Of a stretch of DNA of 64,000 nt, positions 23,351 through 36,646 are shown one piece after another. This DNA comes from Tretioscincus oriximinensis (taxonomy: Eukaryota; Chordata; Lepidosauria; Squamata; Gymnophthalmidae), in contig JAJVDF010000140.1 of assembly GCA_022410635.1 (NCBI GenBank), forward strand, positions 928,328 through 992,327. Direction: 5' to 3'. Positions within the stretch are counted from its first letter, which is position 1. Every line of letters begins with the position of its first letter. The notes under the pieces are model-generated. The model was not told where the DNA came from. It searched no databases and was given only the letters and a program-made list of their open reading frames with translations. Both the position numbers and the translations under genes were made by a program.

Positions 23351-26159
23351 GCCCCTTCCTTTCCAAAATGCTAGGAAAGATTGCAACTAAACGTCACCTA
23401 TATATATTTTTTGTGTGTGTGTTTGCTGGATTTTTCCCCTTTAAATACGGTTTGCAGGAGAAAGGAATTTCGCGGGAAGGGGATTTTTCTTATATGACCA
23501 TAGGTAGCATAGCATCTAGATGTGTGAAATTCTAGAGCATAATGGGTGGTGGGTGCTTCAGTTTCTCAGGCTCCTAGTAACCAAGATTATTTGGACACGT
23601 TTCAAATTCACCATCTGTTCCACAGGTATCAAGAAATATGATCTCTATAGCATGCGCTGTCACTCAAAAGAGCAATTGCCATTAGACTGGCATGAAATAA
23701 AATAGAAAACAAAATTGTAATTAAACTTTTTAAGCCCAAAAATTCCAGGACTTCTCTTCCACCCCCATTTTTTTTTCCTTTTCCAATGGGTTTTCCTAAA
23801 GGGTTGGACTATGAAGATCGGTTGAGTTTTATGCTGCAGAAGGTCTACTTAGGAGGAAAGCTTGCATGTTATCAACATTCACACCTAGGTAATTTTAGCC
23901 TCCTGGAAATACAAGGAATTCTTGTCTGTCTCTCCCTCCCTCCCTCATTATTGTACAAACCTGGAGCGGGGGCAGCGACTGTCCTCCAGAGATAAGTGGA
24001 GTAATTAAAGGAGACCAGAGATGGATCGTCCAGGTTATGCCTAAACGGTATCACATTTATAATTATGTTTTATAAATATCACCCACAGCTTCTGCAACTA
24101 TTTAGATGCAAAGTAAACTTTATTGGCAGGTGTGTATGTGTGAGACAGACAGACAGACTTTTAGTATTTCAGGAATGGGAAGGAGACTTATTTGAGCTGA
24201 ATTCTTTCCTCCCCAATTTGTATGGGAGAAATATATAAAGAGATGCTTTTAGCATGAGTGCCGGAACTCTTGTTCTTTTAGGTCTCTGCTGTAACAATCA
24301 TAATCCACCTTATCCAGGAAATCCACCTCCAAACTGGTCCAATCAGATCATCTATTTATGATCCTATTCACATTGGTTGAGCCCCCGTCAAAACACATGC
24401 CTAAACAATCAACGCTTCCTATTGTCAATATTTATATTTAAAGAACAGAGTATTTTTAATCTTTAACAGGATTCCACACCCCTTATGTCGAGTGGGCTTC
24501 TAGGTAAACGAAAACCTACTACTTCCAACGAGACTTGAGTCCATGCCTTGGAATATGGTCATGTAAGATAGACTGATTTTTTCTCAACAAAGACAGATTT
24601 GGGGTTGTCTGATTTCTTCCTATTACAAGGTGCGGGAAGATGAAGGATGGATGGGACATTGACCTTCAGAACAGGAGTGGAATTAAATTAAATTGGCCAA
24701 AATCCAATATACTTGCTAAACAGATGCTTTACCTACGAAAAAGTGGCAGAGGATGTAAAAGGTTTTGTACATATTAGCAGTAAACTCACAGCCCTTTAAA
24801 GTTTATTTTCCTATTCCAGCTTTTACATTCTCTTGCCTAGAAAATGTTGAGACTAGTCCCTTCATTTGAGATTAAGGTGGGTTTTAATGTTGTCTTTAAT
24901 GCCATGTAGTTCATTTCTCAGTTTGTGAAGCACCGTTCAATGCACTATCTTTAATAAGTAAGGATTTCCCTCCAACACATAAATCCAGAGAATGTTCTTG
25001 CCAAAGGAAAATTAGCAAGTTATTTACTCTTTGACAAATGACTTAAGAGAACCTACCCTCCTGCTCTTGTAGAATAAATCGGTTAGTCAATCGAATATTC
25101 GATTGTCCTGCCATTTAACCAAATATTAATGAGTCTGAGACATTTAAAGACTAGCATCAGAAGAAACTGGACTATTCTGAAGGGTGAGGTAGCTTTCAGC
25201 TCAAACAATAATCCTGTTCACTGTTTATTTAGATACAAGATAAATATATCAAGCATTCTTCATTTAGCGTAGGAGTATAGGATGCTGTCTGATTAAATAT
25301 TGTCTACTTGAAAGATGGGCTTTAATCCCTTAAAATGGATAAACAAAATGAAAACAGTCAAGATCTGAAATAATTTGGAAGTAAACAAGCTCAAGAATCC
25401 CTGAAGGAATGTTTGGATTTAGGAGACCACTACATAGTCAATTTTAATACAAATAGCCTATCAGTGATTTTAGGAAGGACAACCACCAAATAAAATTATT
25501 TCTCAAAACTTAATTTGAAATGCCGACCTCTAGATCTTCCTGAAGCGCAATTCCAGCATCTCCTTCCCAATAATCAAGGTCAGGAACCTTGGACGCGGTT
25601 AAGTCCAAGCTTTTCTGAAGGTTCACAGTCTACCTCTCCTGCCTTGGATTTTGATTCTGTTTTACATTCCTTCTGAGTAAACTCTTGAAAGGAATGAGCC
25701 CAAGTAAAACCAGGGTTTTCTCATCCAATCCCAATAAGGTGTCCCTGAGTTTTCTTAACTCAAAGGCAAAAATATTTTAGCCAGATTTTGTGTTAGGTCT
25801 CTTACAACTAACGTTTGGCCAGGAGATATGTAAGGAATCTATTCCGATATTTATAATATTTTAAATGCTGTTTTAATTTTTTGAAGAGTCTTCTACTTTA
25901 GTGCTTGTATTTAATTTGTCGGTGTGTATTTACAAAAAACAACAACAAAGGTTGATTTTAGAAATCCTGCCCTATCTAAGGGGGGGGGGATATCTATGAC
26001 TTATATTCAATAATTACCCCCTCCCCACTTGAAACTATTCACCAGTAAAAAAGATGCAGATCAGCAAATGCATTTGATGTCCAGAAGCAAGACATATTGG
26101 GGGGGGGCAGGAGGAGGGGGAGGGGGAGGGGATGCTGAGAGTGTTAGATAATTCGCCTC

Positions 26160-27720
26160 TTCTGTCACACACCCATCTTTTGCGTCCTATGTTTGGACGC
26201 AAATGACATTGGAGTGAAAGTAGCAAAGAAGTGCCCTGGTTTTAGGCTGCCCTCGTTCGATTCAATGGATCTTTTCCAGAAAGAAGGAGCGATCAATGCA
26301 CCCTCAACCATCCAGCCCTGGCCCATCCCCCGCCTCCCTTGCCCCCCCCCCCCACCAGGACAGATAAAAGTTCTACGCCCGCCCCCCCCTACACTTCCTG
26401 AGGCTTACCTCGCGATCGCATTCTCGCCTCTCTAGCCAGTAAACAAGGAAGCGCCCTTCCTNNNNNNNNNNNNNNNNNNNNNNNNNNNNNNNNNNNNNNN
26501 NNNNNNNNNNNNNNNNNNNNNNNNNNNNNNNNNNNNNNNNNNNNNNNNNNNNNNNNNNNNNNNNNNNNNNNNNNNNNNNNNNNNNNNNNNNNNNNNNNNN
26601 NNNNNNNNNNNNNNNNNNNNNNNNNNNNNNNNNNNNNNNNNNNNNNNNNNNNNNNNNNNNNNNNNNNNNNNNNNNNNNNNNNNNNNNNNNNNNNNNNNNN
26701 NNNNNNNNNNNNNNNNNNNNNNNNNNNNNNNNNNNNNNNNNNNNNNNNNNNNNNNNNNNNNNNNNNNNNNNNNNNNNNNNNNNNNNNNNNNNNNNNNNNN
26801 NNNNNNNNNNNNNNNNNNNNNNNNNNNNNNNNNNNNNNNNNNNNNNNNNNNNNNNNNNNNNNNNNNNNNNNNNNNNNNNNNNNNNNNNNNNNNNNNNNNN
26901 NNNNNNNNNNNNNNNNNNNNNNNNNNNNNNNNNNNNNNNNNNNNNNNNNNNNNNNNNNNNNNNNNNNNNNNNNNNNNNNNNNNNNNNNNNNNNNNNNNNN
27001 NNNNNNNNNNNNNNNNNNNNNNNNNNNNNNNNNNNNNNNNNNNNNNNNNNNNNNNNNNNNNNNNNNNNNNNNNNNNNNNNNNNNNNNNNNNNNNNNNNNN
27101 NNNNNNNNNNNNNNNNNNNNNNNNNNNNNNNNNNNNNNNNNNNNNNNNNNNNNNNNNNNNNNNNNNNNNNNNNNNNNNNNNNNNNNNNNNNNNNNNNNNN
27201 NNNNNNNNNNNNNNNNNNNNNNNNNNNNNNNNNNNNNNNNNNNNNNNNNNNNNNNNNNNNNNNNNNNNNNNNNNNNNNNNNNNNNNNNNNNNNNNNNNNN
27301 NNNNNNNNNNNNNNNNNNNNNNNNNNNNNNNNNNNNNNNNNNNNNNNNNNNNNNNNNNNNNNNNNNNNNNNNNNNNNNNNNNNNNNNNNNNNNNNNNNNN
27401 NNNNNNNNNNNNNNNNNNNNNNNNNNNNNNNNNNNNNCCCCTCAGGCCGCAAAGGCCATCTTTTGCTGGAGACGCTTCACCGGGCTGCCGGGCGCCTGTC
27501 CAAAGGCCTCGTCTTCCGAGGAGCGCCTGCCTGGGAAGAGCCCGTGGACGGCTGCCGTGGATAGGTCTGAAGCGGGCTCTGCTGGCTGCACCGCGTTGTT
27601 ACAGGCTTCGGATATTCGCTCTTCTTCTTCCTTCCCCTCTGCGGTCACTCCCTGCTCTGCGCCCATTGACGTCCCCGTCATAAACTCCGTCCTATAAAGA
27701 CCATTTTACAAGAACTCCGG
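26160..27720. promoter_or_regulatory. Second CpG-rich island, mostly lost in an assembly gap
   Basis: GC- and CpG-rich sequence flanks the 976-base gap at 26462-27437, including GCGATCGC at 26412-26419. On the minus strand a strong donor, GCGAG|GTAAGCC, ends a possible exon at 26409, so a noncoding first exon could run out of the gap. A 79-codon minus frame at 27442-27681 matches no family I know and has no Hox features. This is best read as the start region of a long noncoding or HoxB3 5'-UTR transcript. Confidence 0.4.
26462..27437. other. Assembly gap in CpG-rich DNA
   Basis: 976 Ns flanked on both sides by GC-rich sequence. Confidence 1.
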
Positions 27721-30700
27721 CTTAGTTTGTAAAACCCCCGTAAACCTTTCCCTGGGGATTTCCAGCAGATAATACAGAGTTACTTTGCTAAGCCAAAAAC
27801 GACCCCACCGTTCCGCTGGACAGACACCAATCGATGCTGAGGCCCTTTGCGCGTTATTGTCCATCCCCTTGAAACCCCATCCCCAGCAGCCTTGGGCCGA
27901 CACAAGTCCGATTTCTGCATGGATATTTCCATGGCTCACCATTTAAACAGCAGAAACCACGAACGGAAGGCTNCGCTGTCTACTGAATTATTCAGACAGG
28001 CAGCCAATGCCATTTTTTGAATTATATGTGCACTGCACATAATAAAGGTCAATTAATTCCTGTAGTTGTCCAAGAGTGTATCTGAAACAATTAGGCTGAC
28101 CCCTTGAGTCCTGCTGTCTTCCAAAACTAACTTTTGTTTAACCATTAGAAGATAATAAGGTGGAGGAATAGAAGCATGAGTTTGGTCCTTGGAACCACAT
28201 AATTTGAGCTTAAAACCAGATGGGAATCATGTTATCCTGTACTGCACATACTTTTATTGGGAAGCTTATTGAATAAACCAGTAAAAATGCACTTTCTGCT
28301 TGAATATAGCCTCCTTCTGCAGCTGGATGCAAAATATATTTTTTTAAGAAAAGGAAGAAAGAAAGTTTCTAAACCTGGGGAATGTCTAAGATGAACCCCC
28401 CCAACTCTCTTTTGAGCAACCACATTGCATCCAGGGACATCCAGAGCTTGCCATCTAGTTACAGATATTTTATGGCTTATTTTGGAATCTTTTCAAATCC
28501 ATTTTCCTTGTCCTCAACCGGTACCACGAGCCCCCTTTATATTTTTCAAATGTCAGGTAGCCAAGAGAAGGTGAGAGTAATGCCGGATGATTCCCCCCAA
28601 AATCTGTCCTTCTGAACCACGATCCCATCTGCAAACTAATTTCCAAATAAGTTTAATTTATTTTCCCTTTTCAAACCCAGCTTTAAATCAAGAAAAAGAA
28701 GGATCCTGGTTCAGAATTGCTCATATTTAGCCAGAAGGTTGCCAAGAAGGGGGGGGGGGATCGAGTCAAAGAGCAGAGAAAGCAAACGTGGACCTTGGTG
28801 TGGGCAGCCCCATAGCACTTGAAGAAGAGTCACCCACTGCATTTTGATTGGGGTGGAAAAGAGGAGAAAGACCCTTCCCCTATATAAATGCTGCTCTCTC
28901 CCTTCTCTGTCTGCTGACCTAGGAATGATCCCAAGTTCCTATGAATTATTGATGAGCTATAAGGACCGCTTTCTCCCTCTTTCAGTATGCAAACCCCATT
29001 ACACAGTTAAAATGGCGATTTAATCGTTCAGAATTGCTTTGCTTTGCTTCCTCTTCACGCAACCCCCCCCTACTTCAACGCAACTCATTTATGGCCCCTT
29101 TTCATTTAATTTTCTTAATTAAAATCCTTTCACAGATTTTAATTCCTCTCCTTTTTTGTTCTTGTAAAGAGAGCACACACGCACACACCAGAGGCAGGGG
29201 GTGACATGGGCTATGATGAGGGTGATGCGGATAGAGATGATATAATAATAGTCCAGTTGGTTTTAAAAAATAAGGGTTTTAAAGAGCAGCTAAAAGTGTG
29301 GCCCATCGTTTTTTTAAATTCATCTTTACAAAAGTAAAATAAAAATAGAACAGTATTTCTTTCCCGCTTTTTAAAGGCAGATGGGTTACGTTTTGTGGAA
29401 GGGGATTAACTCAAAATAATTAGTAGGTTTTCTAATGCCTTATAATAAAGTAAGTCCCTTGATAGGTAGAGGAAGTCAAGAAAGGAATAGGTACCCTTGT
29501 CAAAGGCCTGCAATCAATGTCCATGCAAGACCTTCCTAGCTGTAAATTTCCAGTGTGTTTGGTGGGACTTGTTCCCAGAGCTGTGTGCAAGGACTGTGTT
29601 AGCCTATATTGAATTAAATTCTTAAATTCCCATATCTTCAGTGGCTGAACTAATAAAAGGGTCCCCCTGTTTTTGTTGTGAACTTGTTGTGAGATGCGGA
29701 TGCGTGTCAACACATATGTGAAACTTTCTTTCTGGTATTCAAGCTTCTTCACGAGCTATAAATGGATATATAATTCTAAATATACTATAAAAGTATATAT
29801 AAATATTAGAATCTAAATTTATACATAATAGTGTCTAGTTTTTCAAATCGCTTTATAACACTACTGCTGCGCTGCGGTGATTAATATTTACATTTTTTTA
29901 TTTTTTGAATTGTGTAAAAATTGTTTAAAGGAATTAAATTAATGTATATTTCCTCAAAATAAAAGTAGTCTGGGTGTAGGAATAGGGGATAGAAATGTTG
30001 CTTTATTGGAAATGTAATGGAGGGAATTTTAGCAGGTGCAACTTAGAAGGCTTGCAAAATTTAATTAAATTTTCTCTGTGTCCACACCCATCAAAAGTTG
30101 CATTTCTCTGTTTTGTGCCTTTTTTTTCCTGGCAGCCGGAAGCACAAATTAGCAAATAAATCAAAATTTATTGGGTCTCTGTGCATGGCATTGTCATGTT
30201 ATACACACCCATACAGCCACAATCCTGGGCACATTCACTTGAGAATTAACTTACTAAATTCTGCCGTCCTTATTTCTAAGAAAGGTTGCAAGTGAGTGTA
30301 GCAAAGGATGCAAAGAATGGGGTGTCCTGACTTGCATTCAACACTAAGATTTCTTTTTTCTCTTCCATCTGCACCCACAATGTAGCCAATAGCTGCATTG
30401 TAGGATCCAAATTTACCTTCTTCCAACATCTTGGAGCTTCATTTTGCTTCATTTTTCAGGACTTTTCCTCTGCCTTGAGTCTTAGTGGCATGCCCTTTTA
30501 GCTGTAAATGCCTTGGCATATCAGATTTGTGTGTACAGACACATCCCGCAGCCTATTGCTTGTGTATACACACATTTATGATAATTGCTTCAGAGTAGGA
30601 CCCAACTGTTTGCCAGAAACAGTCCAAGTATTTCAGGAACATCTTTGTATCCTCTCTCTAAAGGAAATACTGTTCAAAAGAAATTGGTGTGTGTGTGTGT

Positions 30701-31017
30701 GTGTGTGTGTATACAGCTATATAAATATATGTGTTGGTTTTTCTCAAGCAATGAGGTGTGTGTGTGAAAGGGAGAGTGAATGAGTGAGTGTGAGAGAGAA
30801 AAAAGAGGGTATTCATACAATAGTTTTTACACACACACATGCGTCTGCGATGAATAGGGTGGACTGGTTATCATGAGGGCAACAGAGTTCAAGGGAAGTT
30901 TATCCATTGACTTCAAAGAACATTGGATCTGACCTTTTGTGGTCAAGAAGTCAACCATTGTCGCCTGACAAACTACTACTTGGAGAGGTGTATATTGGCT
31001 GGTCTGGAGCAGATTGT

Positions 31018-31046
31018 CACCCACCCACCCACCCACCCACCCACAA
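31018..31046. repeat. (CCCA)n repeat
   Basis: A run of CCCA units about 29 bp long; a GT run lies nearby at 30687-30712. Confidence 0.85.
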
Positions 31047-31434
31047 ACACGGATCCCTGAGAAGTGGAAAGATTAATAATGGAAAAGACTGGAGCAGGAT
31101 GCTTAAATGGACTGTTTTTGCTTTAGCAAGATCCTGGTTGATTCTGGAGAGTAGGAAGAGTGTATATGGACACTGAATGTGGTATTTGCAACTACCAGTT
31201 ACTGCAGTCTGTTCACCCCCATTGTTGGCAAATGCAAGCACAGATTAGGCTACAGCATTCCTAACTGGGGATGTCTGTAAGCAAGCGTCCTGCTAAGTAC
31301 ATGGTGCCCATTGTCACTGAACTGGAAACCCTTAAATGTATTTTAAGAGTTGCCTTTGTAAAAGGCATTTCCTAGCTCTGGCCCACCTCTAATACCACAC
31401 AGTGATGCTAATCCCTATTCTGGGCAATACTATT

Positions 31435-31483
31435 GTCACTAGCTTTATTTTACTATTTAAAAAAATAAAATAAAGCTAGTGAC
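31435..31483. repeat. Perfect 18-bp inverted repeat
   Basis: GTCACTAGCTTTATTTTA (31435-31452) and its exact complement (31466-31483) flank a 13-base loop. Confidence 0.85.
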
Positions 31484-34400
31484 TGAATTTGTATCGATCA
31501 TTACCACCAGCAGCACCATCATCTACTGTATTAAAAAAAGGGGGGGATTCTGTCCAAGAGAAACAGTTTAAAGATAATAACTGTTTCCTTTTCCTGTTTA
31601 CATTATATGCTGCTGTGAGAATTCACTATGGCACAGAACTGGAATTCTGTGTACAATGGGGAAAGGGAATTTTCAATAGGAAGCCTCGGGAATCTGTATA
31701 AAATTGCCTTCCTGTTTGTTCTTCCATTAAGACTTCCTCAGCTACACAGAGGAAAAGAATAGGGACTAGCAAAAGATTAAAATAATAATTCTCATTCTAA
31801 AAAAGAGGAGAAATCTCTGTTGTTCCTTCCCATGCATACCAACTATGATTTTAAAAAAAACCTGTGGGCAAATCAAAACAAATTTGTAAAAGGTTCTGCT
31901 GAAAAAATATCTTTTTATGCGGGGATTTTTTGTTCTGTATTTAGGTAAGGAAACTGAATTGCAAGAGAAAACTGAAATAAATCTAAGTCTAGAGAAGTTT
32001 TAGCGAGCCTCTTTGCTGGGGTAGGCTGGAGGTCAGATTTGGCACTGCAGATCAATGTCTGGCTTAACAGATCGTAAGAGCCTTTCCCTGACCTTTCCTT
32101 TGAAACAATGGGCAACTCCAGAAGCTCAGAAGGCACCACCTTGATTCAAGGAATCCTGCATCCACCTTTCAAGGGAAATTCTCCATTGCTTGTCTCCTCT
32201 GTCAGGATGGAGTCAGCAGTGGTAGTCGAAATGCAGTGTTGGGCTTGAAAGGACTGCTGAACTTGGTGTGTGTGAGAGGAAATGCTCTTGAGATGTTGCG
32301 GGTACCATTCTGGTTGGATGTCCCCTTTGGATGTGGGTAGGGAGTTCCACCATGTCATTTCGATAATCTTGATTCCGAAATAAGGCATAATTAGTTGAAA
32401 ATAAGTTAGTCCCCACTCAGATTACATAGAATGACAGTCCTGAGCACCTCTAAATAAGCAATAGTAGATGCATGAACAGGCAAGCTGAAGAATGATGGAT
32501 AAAAGTGGAACAGAGCAAAATAAAGAGAAAATTAAGAGAGGCATGTTTTGGAGCAAAGACTCCCAACACTTCCTTACAGGATGCTCCCTATGTCTTTGCT
32601 GTTGTCCTGTTTCTAGCTCTGTGTGAACACTTTAATGTGGCTCAATAAATGAATATGCCTCCAGTTGTTCTGCATTTGAAATGAATACAGGACTGAAGAA
32701 GAGTGATAGTGTCCTTCCTAGGAAGAAAGGACACTTGTGTGCAAATCTTTCATATAATTTGTAAGACTGTTATGATCTCTTGTATGTGTGCTGAAAGATT
32801 TCGGTGCAGCTACTACAGATTTAAAGTCAACCTCCAGCTTGTTTGTTTCCTGTTTAAAGATGTGACCCAGCTGAAGATACAAACTCATTNAATTCAGGAA
32901 TATTTTCAGATGCTCAACTCTCCATCTGAAATCAACTTAAATTATCCATAGTCCCCTTAAAAGTTCTTCCAAGTAGACAGGGTGAGAAAGCTATCAGGGA
33001 TGAAACTTTCAAGGGCACATTCTTCTATCCAGCATAGGTCAAGGCAGGGAATTTAGCCTGGTTTTGCAGTGAGGACTACAGAAGAGAGGACAATGTAATA
33101 ATAAGAAGCATGAAGTCACTGTGGTCTGACAAAGCACAAGTAAAAACAGTCCCTTTAATGTTGTGCCAAATGACATGTGTTTGCCAAATGTTATATAGTC
33201 AAAATGAGACTATTAAAAAAGAAAAGCAAGCAGAGAGAAAGACAGGGATTGGACTCTACAGTCTGCAGGCTGTGTCCCCCTCCGGAAAATTACTACAGCC
33301 ATCCTAGTCATTTGTTTTTCACAAATATTTTATCCCAAACGTGTTCACATGAAAGGCACTTTGTTCAAGCAATATTCACCTCTATGGATAAGTCTGCGGT
33401 ACAGAATCCTACGATAATTATGATTATTATTTAAATATTTGAACTAAATCAACAAAATGAAAAATCAAAATCTCTACCATAGTTTTTCCAATTAAATAAA
33501 TATTATCCCTGAACTTTGGTGAATACATTCAGAAAGATAATGTGACTGTTCTGCCAGTTAAAAGGGATCTTGTCTGACGACCCATATTTGAGAGTAAAGG
33601 GAGGTTGCAGAACTCAACAATTGCAAATCTAAATTTTTGCACTTACAGAAAATTAAGACTCCTTCGTAGATTCCACGTTTAAAAGAAGACATAGAAGCAA
33701 TTTCAAAATAAATAGGTGGGAGCTGAGATGTTTGCTAGTAGTGGGTCTACTCCTGTGTTTGGTAGGAGGAAGATCTCTAGCAAAATCTCCANAATACTTC
33801 AACCAAATAATACTAAAAAAGGACACCCAAGAACTCAGAGGTTACTTTGCAGATTCAATCAAACTTAACCCTCAGTGAAGTTCCAAAGCAGTATATTGGA
33901 GCATCCTGCAAATTCTATTGATGACACAAGGAATGCAGCTCTTGAGTTTTAAAGCCCCAGGGCTTTGTTTTATCTGGACTGTGGGTTGAAAACCCTGAGT
34001 AGATCCTTAATTGAGAGTGCAGGGTCTTATCTGCAGAAGATCTTACAAAGGCCCTTACCAGGAAGGAAGAAAGGAAGAAGGAAGTACATTTTAAGCCTAA
34101 TTATATTAGCTCCATGTTATAGGTTATAATATTTCCCAAACCAGTATGGCCAAAGATGTAAAGACAAATAAATTCAAGCTCTAGTGCTCAACATTGGCGC
34201 TTTAAGGTTTCNGAAAAATAAGTGAGATGCTGCGTTCTAAGTTATTTACTGCTGGGCATTAGTATTGGGGACATTACACTCTGATTTGGAGCCACACACA
34301 CCAAAGGTTGTAAAACATTTGTGGGATCCCAAGTCCACATTTCTTCCTTTCAGCCATTCCTGCAATACCTATAAGTGCAACTGGGATTCTGCGGTTCTCA

Positions 34401-36640
34401 TCTGCAGGCAAGACAAGCCCCTCTCTTACCAAACTCACACCTTCTCTCTGCCTATCATTGAAATAGCCAACCATACATTTCCTTGAAGGATCCTTTGAAG
34501 CCAGAAGACTTCCTTCCAAAAAAACTTCCCATAGGGCTTTATCCAGATGTAGGGGGAGCACAACACTAGCCACTGTTTTTTCCTTTCATTTTCAGGCTCA
34601 AAAATGGGATAGAGCCGGCAAGACGTATTTTAAAGGAGAGGAATGGGTTTGGGTAGGCCTTGAGAAGTACCCCAAATACCCCAAATTCTAGGAGGGAAAA
34701 GGAGACATAAATTGTCCTGTAAAGTTTCTTTTAAAAAATCAACCTTTTGAAAGGAACGCAGTCAGGAAATAGGCCCCTGTGGGTACACACGAACTCTCAC
34801 ACACACCTAAATACACATTTATATACAAAGACAAAGAGACAGAAAGAGAAAATCCATTTTCTGTTTATATTAGCCTTTCCTATGCTCTCCCACACCCACA
34901 GCCTTGGCTGGAAGCAGGGCAAAAACCTGATAAAAAGTGACATCTAAGCAAACGTGCTCAAGACATGAATATTATGAACTGCCATACACCCACCGAGTCC
35001 TTTATAAGGTCCTTAGCCGAAGTGTCTATTTTCCCATTCCCTTTCAAAGCAAAATCTTTCGCCCAATACTGGTAACGCCATTTGCCTATTTGGAATAGTT
35101 TTTCCTGGTTTTCTTTCTTCTGCTATCCTTATATTTTCTTTAAATTCTCTTGGGCCACAGCAGGCTAGTACTGGGCCCTCAGTTCCTTTGATTTCGCTAA
35201 GATTATCTCCAGAAAACTTTGAAAAAGACCAATGCAAAGCCCTTGCCTTCCTTGTTCTTCCTCGACCCACTTTCCCAAGCAGCCCCATCTTTTAAAAGTC
35301 ATTTAAGTAGATAGTATTCCAAGAGAAACTTACTTTAAACTTAGCAGCTCTTTCGTCCTCTGTGGCGCAAACCCTGAACTACCAATGCTTCCTAGTCCAG
35401 CTATGAAGAAGCCTTTATCTTGCCTGGGAAAAAAAAAACACTTCTCCATTCCTGGCCCCTTCCAAGCCAAAGCAGGCAGTTAAAATGTCACTTAACATTC
35501 TGGAGAATGTGAAATATATTGTACATTGTCAACTCCCCAAAACCATAAAACTAACTTTATGGACCTCACGTGACTTTTGAGAGCCAGTGAGGGGTATCTG
35601 GCTGAGGTCTGGGCGATTTTTACGATCTAACTTCTAGATAAAACCCTATCCATTTGACATCTTAATGTCACAGGCACTTTTGGTATACTTACTTTGCTAT
35701 GGGTAAAATATATGTGTGTGCGTGGGGGCCCTGTGCGTTCAAGGGAAGGCGAGAAAATGGGTTGCTTTTTGAAATGACACCTTGCAAACCCCATCTTCTC
35801 AAAACCATTTAAGAAGTGACCAAAGAGTTTGGGGTAAGTTAATAAGACAAATTTTACTTCATATGAGAGAGTTAGGCGCAAACAGCTCTGGTATGTGATA
35901 GAAAGAAACCAGCAATTATTCCATTTTACTTTTCTTTTCTAGCAGATCTTTTGTAATCTTTTTTATTATTTTTTAGAGGAGTGGAAGAGGAGAAAAGCAG
36001 GATAGTAAAATAAAGAAAGATTGTGGTGTAAATATTGGTACAATTATGTGGGCTGACAAGCGCCTGGATGTTAAGAACAAGTTAGTGGTGGTTCCTTGNT
36101 GAGTGTCAGGTTCTGTACGTGTGTGAAGAAGGAGAAAGTATATGCCAAGGAATGAATACTGTAAAAGGAATAATTAGTCCATTAGTTTTGCACTTCAAAA
36201 GACATTTGTTGCATGTTGTTATGACTTTCAGTTTCTCTTTGAAATGTTTGGTTCTTGGATTTTTAATCTATTATGCAAAATTAAAAGGCCCTGAAAACCC
36301 AGCAATTGCCCCAGGCTGAAATGTAAGTAAGGAAGTAAAGTTTAGAGAACATAACATTGTTTTGTTTTCTCCCTCTGGGCTGTGTTTTTCCATTCAGAAG
36401 AGACACTAACTGCAATTGGAAGGATTTTGTATTCTTAACTTTATAAAGTTAGGGAAATGCCCTCAAGGAGTATGTGGTCAGATGAATCAAGCAGGGTGTG
36501 AACTTATAGGCAGTGTTTAATTTTGTGTTGTCTTGTGTGTATATTTCACATACTAGCAAGTCTTAACAACTGGGCTTTCCAGTGTACTGAGAGAAAGAAA
36601 CACAGAAAGTAGGTGGTATTTTTCTGGCCAGGAGAAAACG

Positions 36641-36646
36641 TTTATT
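36641..36646 (-). terminator. HoxB5 candidate distal poly(A) signal
   Basis: AATAAA on the minus strand in unique sequence, about 1.16 kb past the HoxB5 stop. Confidence 0.4.

Larger units (their letters stand above)
19160..36640. other. HoxB4-HoxB5 interval beyond mir-10a
   Basis: Non-coding. It includes the two GC-rich islands described separately, CCAAT/TTTATGATCC-type motifs at 24330-24385, a plus-strand CCAAT-TATA pair near 28.85 kb, an 18-bp hairpin at 31435-31483, an E-box/TTTATGG cluster at 35.55 kb and AT-rich sequence. No ORF here resembles a known protein. The 20-kb distance between HoxB4 and HoxB5 coding sequence is longer than the roughly 13 kb in human. Confidence 0.75.

Noticed and set aside
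26373..27452. 359-codon minus-strand frame
   Set aside because: Mostly assembly gap; the readable ends have no recognisable domain.
27442..27681. 79-codon minus-strand ORF next to the gap
   Set aside because: No family resemblance and no Hox motif; likely chance in CpG-rich noncoding DNA.
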